NCBI GenBank assembly: GCA_947629855.1
Contig: CANRFI010000019.1
Location: 1-21,902 of the forward strand
Length of the DNA: 21,902 nt
Reading direction: 5' to 3'
Source: an uncultured Clostridia bacterium
GTDB taxonomy: Bacteria; Bacillota_A; Clostridia; TANB77; CAG-508
Part shown: in pieces, positions 1 to 7,343 of the stretch
Position numbering within the stretch: the first letter of the stretch is position 1
Layout: the number at the start of each line of letters is the position of its first letter
Program-made: the position numbers and the translations under genes
The notes under the pieces: model-generated
The model's database searches: none
What the model was told of the DNA's origin: nothing
What the model saw: the letters and a program-made list of their open reading frames with translations, nothing else

Positions 1-607
1 CATTAATAAATACTTCTGCACCGCCTTTTGGGTAAGAAAACTTATTATTATATGATTTATCTTTTGATTCTTTCATATTATTTATAATTTGTTCTTTATT
101 AGCATAAGGAAAAAATCTTCCCATAGCATTTTGATCTAACTTTTTTAAATCTACTGCGTACAATTTTTCATTATATGGTTTTAAAAACATTTCTGTTATT
201 GATTTTCCAAATTTACCATATAACATATCTAGAAAATTATCATAGGTCTCTTTTTCTTCTTTATTAAATAAATCATATAAACAATCTATAAAGTCTTGTT
301 TTTCTAACTGATGAATATTCATTTGAAATGGATAATCAATTAAATTATTTTTATAGAATATTTTAGTACATTTATCTGCTTCTATAATTTCATTTTTATT
401 TATTGCTTTATCAAATTTTTCCTTGAATTCTTTAGTCTTAAAATGGAAAAAATGTCCAGCATAATCCCATATAAATCCATTTCTTTTTATTGTTCTACAA
501 TAGCCTCCTACTGTATTTTCCTTTTCAATAATACAATAATCATCTACATAATTTGCAAATGTTAATCCTGATATTCCTGCTCCTATAATTAGATATTTTA
601 CTTTCAC
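1..607 (-). CDS. FAD/NAD(P)-binding amine-oxidase-like protein (COG1232 type), 3' end cut off
   Basis: The visible part is the first 202 codons; the rest lies beyond the left edge. The N-terminus has the dinucleotide-binding Rossmann fingerprint GAGISG at residues 9-14, an acidic residue ending the second strand (IIEKE), then VGGYCRT, and further on IDYPFQMNIHQL and YPKGGAEVF. These are typical of the protoporphyrinogen-oxidase/UDP-galactopyranose-mutase-like flavoproteins found in capsule and O-antigen loci. The likely role is a redox or isomerisation step on a nucleotide sugar or lipid-linked intermediate in the cytoplasm, but the substrate cannot be told from sequence. The start is GTG at 607, five bases after an AGGTG ribosome site; this fits the glycosyltransferase stop at 616-618 only 8 nt upstream, so the genes are co-transcribed. 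A true glf is possible but the motifs fit the wider family better. Confidence 0.75.
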   Translation of the reverse strand, partial: MKVKYLIIGAGISGLTFANYVDDYCIIEKENTVGGYCRTIKRNGFIWDYAGHFFHFKTKEFKEKFDKAINKNEIIEADKCTKIFYKNNLIDYPFQMNIHQLEKQDFIDCLYDLFNKEEKETYDNFLDMLYGKFGKSITEMFLKPYNEKLYAVDLKKLDQNAMGRFFPYANKEQIINNMKESKDKSYNNKFSYPKGGAEVFIN

Positions 608-615
608 TTTCTCAC

Positions 616-1695
616 CTATTTCCCGTGTACTTCTTTTTCTTTCATCTTTATAAATAATCCTGGCAAACATTTTCTAAAAAAACTAACAATATTTCCAAAA
701 AGCAAAGATATTGTTACATTTTTACATTTCATTGGTATTGTTAATATTTTAAATTTCGTAGATAATGATTTTGCATTTTTTAATCCTTCTTGTGTATTTT
801 CATTTTCTAGAATAATTTTAACTTTATTTCTTTTTTCTTTATATGTAATCTTTTTATTATCAGCTAATTCCTGTATACATTGAAATACTCGTCCTATAAA
901 ATAGCAACTAATTCCATCTACACTTTCTTTATTATTTACTCCCCAATAATTATATAATTTTTTTACATGCTCATAATGTTCTAGTCTTTTTTCAAACATA
1001 TTCACATCGCTATAATTTATCATTGTTTCTGACCCTTCTCTTGAACGGTACCAATGATACATTGCTATAGATGAAATTACAACAATATTTACATCTTTTA
1101 AATATTCCATATTAAAATGATGGTCATCCCATTTTGTATTTGGAAATCTTATATTGTTGCTCATAATTATTTCTCTTTTTAATAATTTATTACAAGCTAA
1201 ACTTAAAAAACTGTTATTAAAATATTTATAAGCATTATTTCTAAATTCTTCTTTGTTTTTATATACTTTATCTTCTACATCTGTCTTATATGTAACTTCT
1301 TTTCCATTTTGGAAATATTCCATTAAAAATCCAGTGATTACTATATCTGCATTATTTTCTTCTGCTAAATTGTACATTTTTTCTATGTATTCTTTTTCAA
1401 TCCAGTCATCTGAATCCATACAGTATATATATTTACCTTTTGCTTTTTCTATTGCTACATTTCTTGCTTCTGGTGCTCCACCATTTTTTTTATGAAAAAC
1501 TTGTATTCTATTATCTTTTTGTGCATATTCATCACAAATTTTTCCACTTGAGTCTGTTGCTCCATCATCTACAACTAATAATTCAAAGTCTTTAAAAGTT
1601 TGATCTATTACACTTTGAAATGTTTTTTCTAAAAATTTTTCTACATTATAAACAGGCATTATAATTGATACTTTAATTTTTTCATCCTCAGACAT
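616..1695 (-). CDS. GT2-family (GT-A fold) glycosyltransferase
   Basis: A 359-residue glycosyltransferase. The N-terminal GT-A domain is clear: VSIIMPVYNVEKFLEKTFQS near residues 9-28, VVDDGATDSSGKICDEYA near 41-58, NGGAPEARN near 71-79 and the DxD-type metal/nucleotide-sugar site DSDDW at 94-98. The usual NGG(L/V)SSARN is changed to NGGAPEARN. The C-terminal third is basic and probably membrane-associating. It should transfer a sugar from a nucleotide donor to a growing lipid-linked oligosaccharide at the inner face of the membrane; donor and acceptor are unknown. The ATG at 1695 has an AAGGAG site 9 nt upstream, placed within the end of the sugar-transferase gene, whose stop is only one base from this start. 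It is the second gene of a polysaccharide operon. Confidence 0.9.
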   Translation of the reverse strand: MSEDEKIKVSIIMPVYNVEKFLEKTFQSVIDQTFKDFELLVVDDGATDSSGKICDEYAQKDNRIQVFHKKNGGAPEARNVAIEKAKGKYIYCMDSDDWIEKEYIEKMYNLAEENNADIVITGFLMEYFQNGKEVTYKTDVEDKVYKNKEEFRNNAYKYFNNSFLSLACNKLLKREIIMSNNIRFPNTKWDDHHFNMEYLKDVNIVVISSIAMYHWYRSREGSETMINYSDVNMFEKRLEHYEHVKKLYNYWGVNNKESVDGISCYFIGRVFQCIQELADNKKITYKEKRNKVKIILENENTQEGLKNAKSLSTKFKILTIPMKCKNVTISLLFGNIVSFFRKCLPGLFIKMKEKEVHGK

Positions 1696-1696
1696 T

Positions 1697-2383
1697 TTAA
1701 ACCGCTCCTTCTTTTTTGAAAACTGCTATAAATGTTTTTAAAAATATTTTTAAATCTAATTTAAAAGACATATTATCAATATAATATAGTTCCATTTCTA
1801 TTCTTTCTTCATAAGTTGTATTACTTCTTCCATTTACTTGCCAATAGCCAGTAAGTCCAGGAGTAACGCTTAAAAATTTTTCTTTATTATCTCCATATTT
1901 TTTTAATTCTTTAGTAATAATCGCCCTTGGTCCTACTATTGATAAATCACCTATTAAAATATTAAATATTTGTGGTAATTCATCTAAACTTGTTTTTCTT
2001 AAAATTTTTCCCACTCTTGTAATTCTTGGATCATCTTTTAATTTGTAGTTTTCTTCAAATTCTTTTTTTTGTTCTGGATTAAATTTTCTTATCATTTTTT
2101 GTGCATTGTCACACATTGTTCTAAATTTATACATTTTAAATTTTTTACCATTTTTCCCTACTCTTATGTGTGCAAAAAATACTGGACCTTTTGAGTCCAT
2201 TTTGATAATAATTGCCAACAATAAAAAAACTGGTGATAAAATAATTAACCCCAAACTTGATATTATTATATCTATTATTCTTTTTACTTTTAGATAAACT
2301 GTCTTTTTACTCACTTCTGTTTTTATATCATTATTCAAATTTTCCTCCAATATTATGCTTTGACTATCTGTGTTAATATCCAT
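1697..2383 (-). CDS. Polyprenyl-phosphate sugar-1-phosphate transferase (bacterial sugar transferase family)
   Basis: A 228-residue initiating transferase of the PF02397 family (WcaJ/PglC/EpsL-like). After a variable 30-residue N-terminus come KRIIDIIISSLGLIILSPVF (re-entrant membrane helix, about 34-60), GPVFFAHIRVGKNGKKFKMY, KFRTM (86-90), DDPRITRVGKILRKTSLDEL with the catalytic Asp-Glu, PQIFNILIGDLSIVGPR, and a C-terminal TPGLTGYWQVNGR. The family moves a sugar-1-phosphate from a UDP-sugar to undecaprenyl phosphate at the membrane, the first step of a surface glycan. The reading frame opens at a TTG at 2395, but ATG at 2383 is preferred because GGGGGAT sits just 5 nt before it. It is the first gene after a near-consensus promoter and is followed by a glycosyltransferase and an FAD oxidoreductase. 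Confidence 0.92.
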   Translation of the reverse strand: MDINTDSQSIILEENLNNDIKTEVSKKTVYLKVKRIIDIIISSLGLIILSPVFLLLAIIIKMDSKGPVFFAHIRVGKNGKKFKMYKFRTMCDNAQKMIRKFNPEQKKEFEENYKLKDDPRITRVGKILRKTSLDELPQIFNILIGDLSIVGPRAIITKELKKYGDNKEKFLSVTPGLTGYWQVNGRSNTTYEERIEMELYYIDNMSFKLDLKIFLKTFIAVFKKEGAV

Positions 2384-2422
2384 CTTATCCCCCAATATAT
2401 AATCATTAATATTCTCCTAATA

Positions 2423-2451
2423 ATTATATATTTTTTTTAGATTATTGTCAA
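2423..2451 (-). promoter_or_regulatory. Sigma-A promoter of the polysaccharide operon
   Basis: On the minus strand TTGACA (2451-2446), a 17-base spacer and TATAAT (2428-2423) match the consensus exactly. Transcription should begin near 2415-2418, right at an AGGAG sequence (2418-2414), so the mRNA leader would be only about 33 nt. The AGGAG is spaced 7 nt from an ATG at 2406 that opens a 17-codon frame overlapping the sugar-transferase start in another frame. Confidence 0.85.
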
Positions 2452-2506
2452 TAAAAATGTCGTTTTCTGTTGATATTTTTGTGATTTTTATTGTTAATTT
2501 AATAAC

Positions 2507-2540
2507 ATAAAGTGTCAACTTGCATTGGTTAACACTTTAT
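2507..2540. repeat. 13-bp inverted repeat upstream of the polysaccharide promoter
   Basis: Arms ATAAAGTGTCAAC (2507-2519) and GTTAACACTTTAT (2528-2540) flank an 8-base loop. The single mismatch becomes a G-U pair only in minus-strand RNA. No T-run follows on the minus strand, so it is not a typical terminator. It lies about 55 bp upstream of the -35 box and could be a protein-binding site or a relic. Confidence 0.5.
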
Positions 2541-2608
2541 AATTTTCTATATATTGCTCTTTAAATAATATAATTACTAACTTTTTTATTTTTCTGTTGG
2601 CATATAAT

Positions 2609-2674
2609 TTGGTAACAAACTAAATATTTATTTTAATATAATATTATTATATACTGTTGGTAAAATTTTATCCA
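2609..2674 (-). pseudogene. Decayed duplicate of the C-terminal part of the LCP gene
   Basis: These 66 bases align without gaps to 2952-3017 inside the LCP gene, with 57 of 66 identical by my count. On the minus strand they read approximately MDKILPTVYNNIILK-stop-IFSLLP, against LDKILPKVYTNITSGEIFSLLP in the intact gene. The similarity fades on both sides. It is a small remnant of a tandem LCP paralogue, probably left by a deletion between two copies. Confidence 0.75.
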
Positions 2675-2682
2675 TAAAGAAT

Positions 2683-2721
2683 AAACAGAATTCAAGATTT
2701 TTGTTATCTTAAATTCTGTTT
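2683..2721 (-). terminator. Hairpin terminator of the argS-LCP unit
   Basis: A 16-bp stem (2683-2698 with 2706-2721) encloses a 7-base loop, starting 18 nt after the LCP stop. One position pairs only as G-U in minus-strand RNA and is a C-A mismatch on the other strand, which supports function in the minus direction. The stem's 3' arm ends in UUU, followed by a weak T-rich stretch. Confidence 0.65.
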
Positions 2722-2739
2722 CTAATTTATGATTATAAC

Positions 2740-3887
2740 TTAATTACTATATCCCGTTCTTTGTATAATCTGATTACTAATATTTTTAACCGTTTCTGAT
2801 GGCACATAATCTGTTTGTCCAAAAGCTTCTTGATGTAATCTTGTTACATTACTTTCTAAAGTAATTGGAACTCCATACCATCTATCTAAGGTAATTCCTT
2901 TTGTTTCATAAGGCCAGCCTATGCTTTCTGATATTTTAAAACTAGCTAAACTTGGTAATAAACTGAATATTTCTCCTGATGTAATATTAGTATATACTTT
3001 TGGTAAAATTTTATCCAAGAAATTATTAATTTCACCTATGCTTTTTGTTTTTAATTTAGTAAGCATTGCTTCAATAACAGTTCTCATTCTTTCTGTTCTT
3101 TTATAGTCTCCTCCTGCAGTATAACGAATTCTTGAATATGCAACTGCCTGTACTCCATTTAAAGTTTGATTTCCAATTGATGCTACTCTTGCATTTGATA
3201 ATCCTGTTACTTTAGCTGTTTCATCAATATAAGAATTTAAATATTTTAATTCTTCTTGTGATGTAATATTTATATTAACTCCTCCTAATGCATCGACTGC
3301 TTCTGCGACAGAATCAAAATTTACTGTTACAAATTCTTTAATATTTAAGTCAAAATTTGTATTTAAAGTATTTATTGCAAGTGGTGCAGAGCCAAATGAA
3401 TATGCATGTGTTATTTTATCTAAGCCATGTCCTTCTATTTGTACAAAAGTATCTCTATAAACAGATATTAATTTTACTTCTTTTGTGTTATTATTTAAAC
3501 TTGCAATAATAATACAGTCACTCCTATTTCCTCTTTCTAAATTATTACTTCTACTATCTACACCAAAAACAGCAATATTTCTATACTCAGATAAGTTTGA
3601 ATTTACTTCTTCAGAAATTCCGAAGTTCTTCTTCATTTATATCAACTTGTTGCATCTTTCCTAATTTATCATTAATATACCAAAAAATATAACCTAATAA
3701 AATTCCTAATAAAATTATTAATACTAAAATTATCTTTCCAAATAATTTTAATCCACTTTTCTTCTTTTTTGTTTTTTTGTCGTTATAACTTGTCTCTGAT
3801 TTTTGGGTTCTTGTTCCGAGATGTTTTGTTATTTTTTCTCATCGCTTTTGGTAACTCTTCTTCATCATAATCATGTTTTCCTGCCAT
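2740..3887 (-). CDS. LytR-CpsA-Psr (LCP) family cell-envelope protein, read through two CGG +1 shifts
   Basis: Read conceptually across two CGG sites (3818 and 3622) this is a 381-residue protein: a charged cytoplasmic tail (1-47), one membrane helix (about 48-71, LFGKIILVLIILLGILLGY) and an extracellular LCP domain. The domain has FGVDSRSNNLERGNRSD, SVYRDTFVQI, GGVNINI and YSRIRYTAGGDYKRTERMR, including the Asp/Arg residues that bind the pyrophosphate of polyprenyl-linked substrates. The family transfers undecaprenyl-linked glycans such as teichoic acid or capsule to peptidoglycan. The ATG at 3887 has GGAGGAATAATAAG in front. In the zero frame the protein stops after 34 residues, and a second break falls after the helix; without recoding the catalytic domain would have no membrane anchor. 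It follows argS by 29 nt and probably shares its transcript. Confidence 0.85.
3619..3622 (-). other. CGG +1 recoding site 2 in the LCP gene
   Basis: In the frame coming from the membrane helix the sequence is CTT-CGG-AAT-TTC-TGA. Skipping the C gives CTT-(C)-GGA-ATT-TCT-GAA, Gly89, and joins the helix to the LCP domain. Confidence 0.75.
3815..3818 (-). other. CGG +1 recoding site 1 in the LCP gene
   Basis: Zero frame reads TCT-CGG-AAC and ends at a TAA 11 codons later. Skipping the C gives TCT-(C)-GGA-ACA, placing Gly24, and continues into the Lys-rich tail and membrane helix. Confidence 0.7.
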
Positions 3888-3916
3888 CTTATTATTCCTC
3901 CTATTTCTTTATTTTA

Positions 3917-5626
3917 TTACATTTTATTAGGCATTTCTATTCCCAATAATTTTGCACCTGTTTTTAAGACTTTTCCTACCATATATGTTAAATAAACTCT
4001 AGCATCTTGCAATTGTTTATTTTCATTTATAATTTTGTTTTCATTATAAAAATTACTATAAGCTTTTGCTAAGTCAATTAGATATCTTGAAAGTATTGAT
4101 GGTTCATCTTTCTCTGTTACTTGTACTAAAATATTTTCAAAGTCATAAACTAATTTTAATATATTTTGTGAAGCTTCATCTAATAGATAGTCTATATTTA
4201 TTTCTTCATATTTTGGCATATATCCTACTTTTTCTAATACACTTTTTGTACGTACATATGTATATTGTATATATGGTCCGAGTCTCTCCTTGAAAGTTTA
4301 ATACTTGGTTCCAATCAAATACTTGGTCTTTAATAATAGTATTTGCTAAATTATGAAAAACAATTGCTCCAATTCCAATTTTTTTAGCTTCTTCTTTTTG
4401 ATTTTCCATATTATTGGGATTTTTTTCTTCAATAATTTTTTCTACCCTTGTAATTGATTCTAAAAGTAGGTCTTCAACTTTTACAACATTTCCTTCTCTT
4501 GTAGACATTTTTCCACTTGGAAGTCTTGTCATTCCATATTGTACATGTTTTAACCCTTGTTTGCATTTTTCTGGTATGTCTAAATATTTTGCTACTTCAA
4601 ATAATTGTTTAAAGTGAAGTGCTTGTTCATAAGCAACTATATATAAGCATTTATTAAAGTCATAAGTTTGTGCTCTATAGCGAATTGCAGCTAAATCTCT
4701 TGTTACATATATACTAGAACCATTTGATTTTTTTATAATACATACACCTAAGTTTTTATCTTCTAAATCTACAACTTGTGCTCCATCTGATTCTTTTAGT
4801 ACATTTGCTTGTTCTAATAATTCATATATCTTGTCCATTTTGTCTATGTAAAATGATTCTCCAATTATTGCATCAAATTTAATTCCGAAGCATATCATAA
4901 ATTTTTTGGAACTCTTTTAAGCTTAAATCTTTAAATCTTTCCCATAGCTCTGTGCAGTATGGATCTTTTTGTTCCAATAATTTAAAATTTTCTCTGCAAT
5001 TTTCTAAAACTGTTTCATCTTCTTTGCATAACTCATTTATTCTAACATAAATTTTCATTAATTCTTCAATTGGATTTTCATCTAAGTTGTATTCATTTCC
5101 CCATCTTTTATATCCTTCAATTAGTTTTCCAAATTGAGTTCCATAATCTCCTAAATGATTAATTCCAATTGTATTATATCCTAGATATTTATAAATATTA
5201 TAAAGCGCTGCACCAATTACAGTTGTTCTTAAATGTCCTATATGAAATGGTTTTGCAATGTTTGGTGAAGAATATTCTACTAATATTGTTTTATTTTCTC
5301 CTATTTTTGATTTTCCATATTCTTCTTTTTCCATTTCATTTATTACTTCTTGCACCAATTTTTTGCTGTTTACATAGAAATTTAGGTATCCGTCCTACTA
5401 CTTCTACTTTTTCGATTATATCTGGATTCGTTTCTATTTTTTCTTTAATATCGTTTGCAATTTCAATAAGTGGTTTTTTTAGTTCTTTGCTAAGTCGAAA
5501 ACACGGAAATGCATAGTCTCCATTTTTTGTGTCTTTGGGTTTTTCTATATATGCTTTTATTTCTTCTTGGCTTAAAGTTATTACTTTTGCAATATATTCT
5601 GCTATTTCTTGTTTAAAGTCTAACAT
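3917..5626 (-). CDS. argS: Arginyl-tRNA synthetase, read through three CGG +1 shifts
   Basis: Charges tRNA-Arg with arginine in the cytoplasm. Read across three CGG sites (5392, 4887, 4280) the product is about 568 residues, normal for the family. The Add1-type N-terminal domain ends in VVG-G-YLNFYVN; the HIGH motif is at 128-131 in SSPNIAKPFHIGHLR; LGIKFD begins at 246; GKMSTREGN, the ArgRS version of KMSKS, is near 371-379; then FQGET-G-PYIQYTYVR and the anticodon-binding domain ending LLGIEMPNKM. ATG 5626 follows AAAAGGAGGCTAAA. In the standard reading the gene is four fragments, none active. A broken sole argS would be lethal, so recoding, a second copy or a sequence error must hold. At the first site the usual GPG is GG, one residue shorter. 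An Arg codon controlling argS invites an autoregulatory idea. Confidence 0.9.
4277..4280 (-). other. CGG +1 recoding site 3 in argS
   Basis: Zero frame reads GAG-ACT-CGG-ACC-ATA. Skipping the C gives GAG-ACT-(C)-GGA-CCA-TAT, restoring the family motif GETGPYIQYTYVR with Gly449. Confidence 0.8.
4884..4887 (-). other. CGG +1 recoding site 2 in argS
   Basis: Zero frame reads ATG-CTT-CGG-AAT-TAA, an immediate stop. Skipping the C gives ATG-CTT-(C)-GGA-ATT-AAA, restoring MLGIKFDA, which is normal for ArgRS, with Gly247. Confidence 0.8.
5389..5392 (-). other. CGG +1 recoding site 1 in argS
   Basis: Zero frame reads GTA-GGA-CGG-ATA-CCT. Skipping the C gives GTA-GGA-(C)-GGA-TAC-CTA-AAT-TTC, that is VVG-G-YLNFYVN. 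The family usually has AGPGF(I/L)N here, so this site could instead mark a 2-nt loss from a Pro codon; it is the least clean of the three. Confidence 0.65.
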
Positions 5627-5640
5627 TTTAGCCTCCTTTT

Positions 5641-5929
5641 TTATTTGTTTAACATTTCTCTTGCAAAATCTTCTAATTCTCCTAAGTGGTTTTCTATTAC
5701 ATCTTGCAGGATTTCTTCATCTATATTTTTATAGTCATGAACTGCAATATTTATAAATTCTATCATTTTTTTCATATTGCTACAAACTTTTTCTGTAATT
5801 AAATTTTTTTCATATAATAATTCAAATGCTTCTTAAATTATCTGAATTATTTTCATATTCTTCATTAATTCTATTAATACATTTTTGTATGCTTTCTAAT
5901 TTGTTTATTAGAACTGCTTTATTTTCCAC
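5641..5929 (-). pseudogene. HepT-like (DUF86, HEPN) toxin remnant with internal deletion
   Basis: GTG 5929 has AAGGAGG upstream and opens a frame beginning VENKAVLINKLESIQKCINRI, which ends at TGA 5824-5822 after 35 codons. A different frame continues with EAFELLYEKNLITEKVCSNM and IAVHDYKNIDEEIL to a TAA at 5643. Both parts look like the two ends of one HepT/DUF86 protein (normally about 140 residues), but the middle helical segment of roughly 40 residues is absent. There is no CGG here, so this break differs from the others. The HEPN RX4-6H motif (R-N-I-A-V-H in relatives) is I-N-I-A-V-H, so the catalytic Arg is also lost. No MntA nucleotidyltransferase partner is adjacent. It is a dead toxin fragment between a DUF4143 ATPase and argS. 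Confidence 0.7.
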
Positions 5930-5961
5930 TTTCACTTCCTCCTTGCTTTATAATCTTTCTA

Positions 5962-7242
5962 TTATGGTCTTAAAGCGGTAATAGGAACTACATATATATT
6001 TGTATCAGGTACTTTATAAACTGCTTGGCATACACCAACAATAACACACATAAATTTAGGCTTTTTTACCATATTTTTATAAAAAGTTTGTAAGTTTTCT
6101 ATTGCATTATCCACTTCATTATAGCCAAGTTTTATTTCTACTGCTGCATATTCTCCATCTTCAAATTCTAATATTGAATCTATCTCCAATCCACTTATAT
6201 TATCCCTAAAATGATATAATTTTCCATCTAAATAATTCATATATACTCTTAAATCTCTTTCAACAAGAGCTTCAAAAAGGAAACCAAATGTATTTAAATC
6301 TTTCATTAATTTATCAGCATTTAGATTTAGACAAGCACAAGATAATGATGGGTCTACAAAATGTCTTTTTACTGACTTACCCACTCTTTCAGGTGAGCGA
6401 TAATTTAAATTATATGCTTCTTGATTTTCTAACAAGTGAAGTCTTTCAAGAAAATCTAAATAATCAACAATTGTAGTTCTACTTGTAATTAAGTCTTCAT
6501 TCGTTTCATATTCTTCAATATCTTTTATAATTGTTTTATTACTAACAATAGTAGATTCATTTCTTGCTAAAGATTTTAATAGCATATTCATTTTATTTTT
6601 GTCTCTCGTTTTTTCTTCTTCATTAATTTCAACATTCAATATTGCTTCTATATAACTTTTGGGTATTAAAGTATAGTTCTCTTTTTTTATGTTTAAACTT
6701 TCTGGCCAACCACCTCTAACAATTAAATTAGCAAGTGTTTTTAATTCTGTTTCTCCTATATTTCTGTTTATATTTTTACTTTCAAGCATTTCACGTATAG
6801 ATATAATTCCATTTGAATCTCCTGATTCATATAAGCTCATCGTTTGCATTTTTATTCGAGCAATTCTTCCTGCTCCAGAATGGTGCACTTGTTTTTGTTC
6901 TTTATCTTTTCTTAATGTTGTTGAACCTGTCAAAATAAATTTTCCTGTATCATGACTTCTGTCACATTCATGTCTTACACTATCCCATATTGATGGTACT
7001 ATTTGCCATTCATCAATAAGTTGAGGTCTTTTTTCTGTGAATATATTCTTTGGATTTATTAAAGCTAATTTTTCTGTAGAAGTTTCTGTAACATAAGAAA
7101 CACTTTCAGCATGATTTAATGATGTCCATGTCTTTCCACACCACTTTGGTCCTTCAATTAAAATAGCACCAAAAACTTCTAGATATTTTTCTAATTTATC
7201 ATCTATTAATCTTCTTCTATATCCTTTTTCAGTCAAGCTCAT
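5962..7242 (-). CDS. AAA-type ATPase with DUF4143 domain
   Basis: A 426-residue protein from ATG 7242, chosen because AGGAGG lies just upstream; the frame itself is open to 7272. The N-terminal half is a P-loop ATPase: Walker A GPKWCGKT at 31-38, Walker B-like LIDEWQ at 75-80, a sensor-like LTGSTTL and the IVRGGWPE signature. The C-terminal half is DUF4143, with FLFEALVERDLRVYM, ISGLEIDSILEF and YAAVEIKLG, which looks like a restriction-endonuclease-fold (D...EIK) remnant. These proteins are common, often mobile, accessory genes of bacteria and archaea with no settled function; defence or toxin-antitoxin roles are suggested for some. It is followed after 32 nt by a decayed HepT toxin, so this spot has gathered accessory genes. 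Direct repeats lie in its leader. No frame break. Confidence 0.88.
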   Translation of the reverse strand: MSLTEKGYRRRLIDDKLEKYLEVFGAILIEGPKWCGKTWTSLNHAESVSYVTETSTEKLALINPKNIFTEKRPQLIDEWQIVPSIWDSVRHECDRSHDTGKFILTGSTTLRKDKEQKQVHHSGAGRIARIKMQTMSLYESGDSNGIISIREMLESKNINRNIGETELKTLANLIVRGGWPESLNIKKENYTLIPKSYIEAILNVEINEEEKTRDKNKMNMLLKSLARNESTIVSNKTIIKDIEEYETNEDLITSRTTIVDYLDFLERLHLLENQEAYNLNYRSPERVGKSVKRHFVDPSLSCACLNLNADKLMKDLNTFGFLFEALVERDLRVYMNYLDGKLYHFRDNISGLEIDSILEFEDGEYAAVEIKLGYNEVDNAIENLQTFYKNMVKKPKFMCVIVGVCQAVYKVPDTNIYVVPITALRP

Positions 7243-7291
7243 ATTTTTATTACCTCCTAGAATATAAAACATACATCATTATTTTATATTA

Positions 7292-7330
7292 AATGAACAC
7301 TTTTTAAGATTTTTAATGAACACTTTTTAA
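7292..7330 (-). repeat. Two 16-bp direct repeats in front of the DUF4143 ATPase gene
   Basis: AATGAACACTTTTTAA occurs at 7292-7307 and 7315-7330, a 23-bp period (about two helical turns), in the 101-nt gap between galE and the ATPase gene. The spacing suits tandem binding of a dimeric repressor or an autoregulator. No convincing -35/-10 pair was found beside it. Confidence 0.6.
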
Positions 7331-7343
7331 AATTTCAAAGAAA

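Larger units (their letters stand above)
2396..2739. other. Non-coding gap of 344 nt with promoter, repeats and decayed gene fragment
   Basis: No intact gene is seen. From right to left it holds the LCP-gene terminator hairpin (2683-2721), a degenerate copy of part of the LCP gene (2609-2674), an AT-rich stretch, a 13-bp inverted repeat (2507-2540) and the polysaccharide-operon promoter (2423-2451). Each is listed separately. Confidence 0.8.

Noticed and set aside
2383..2395. TTG at 2395 as the sugar-transferase start
   Set aside because: The ATG at 2383 has GGGGGAT directly before it; the TTG overlaps that ribosome site.
3917..5626. argS as a pseudogene
   Set aside because: All catalytic motifs are intact in the joined frame, the three breaks share one signature, and there are no stops or decay elsewhere.
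7242..7272. ATG at 7272 as the ATPase start
   Set aside because: AGGAGG lies between 7272 and 7242 at a good distance from ATG 7242, and the extra 10 residues do not look like part of the family.
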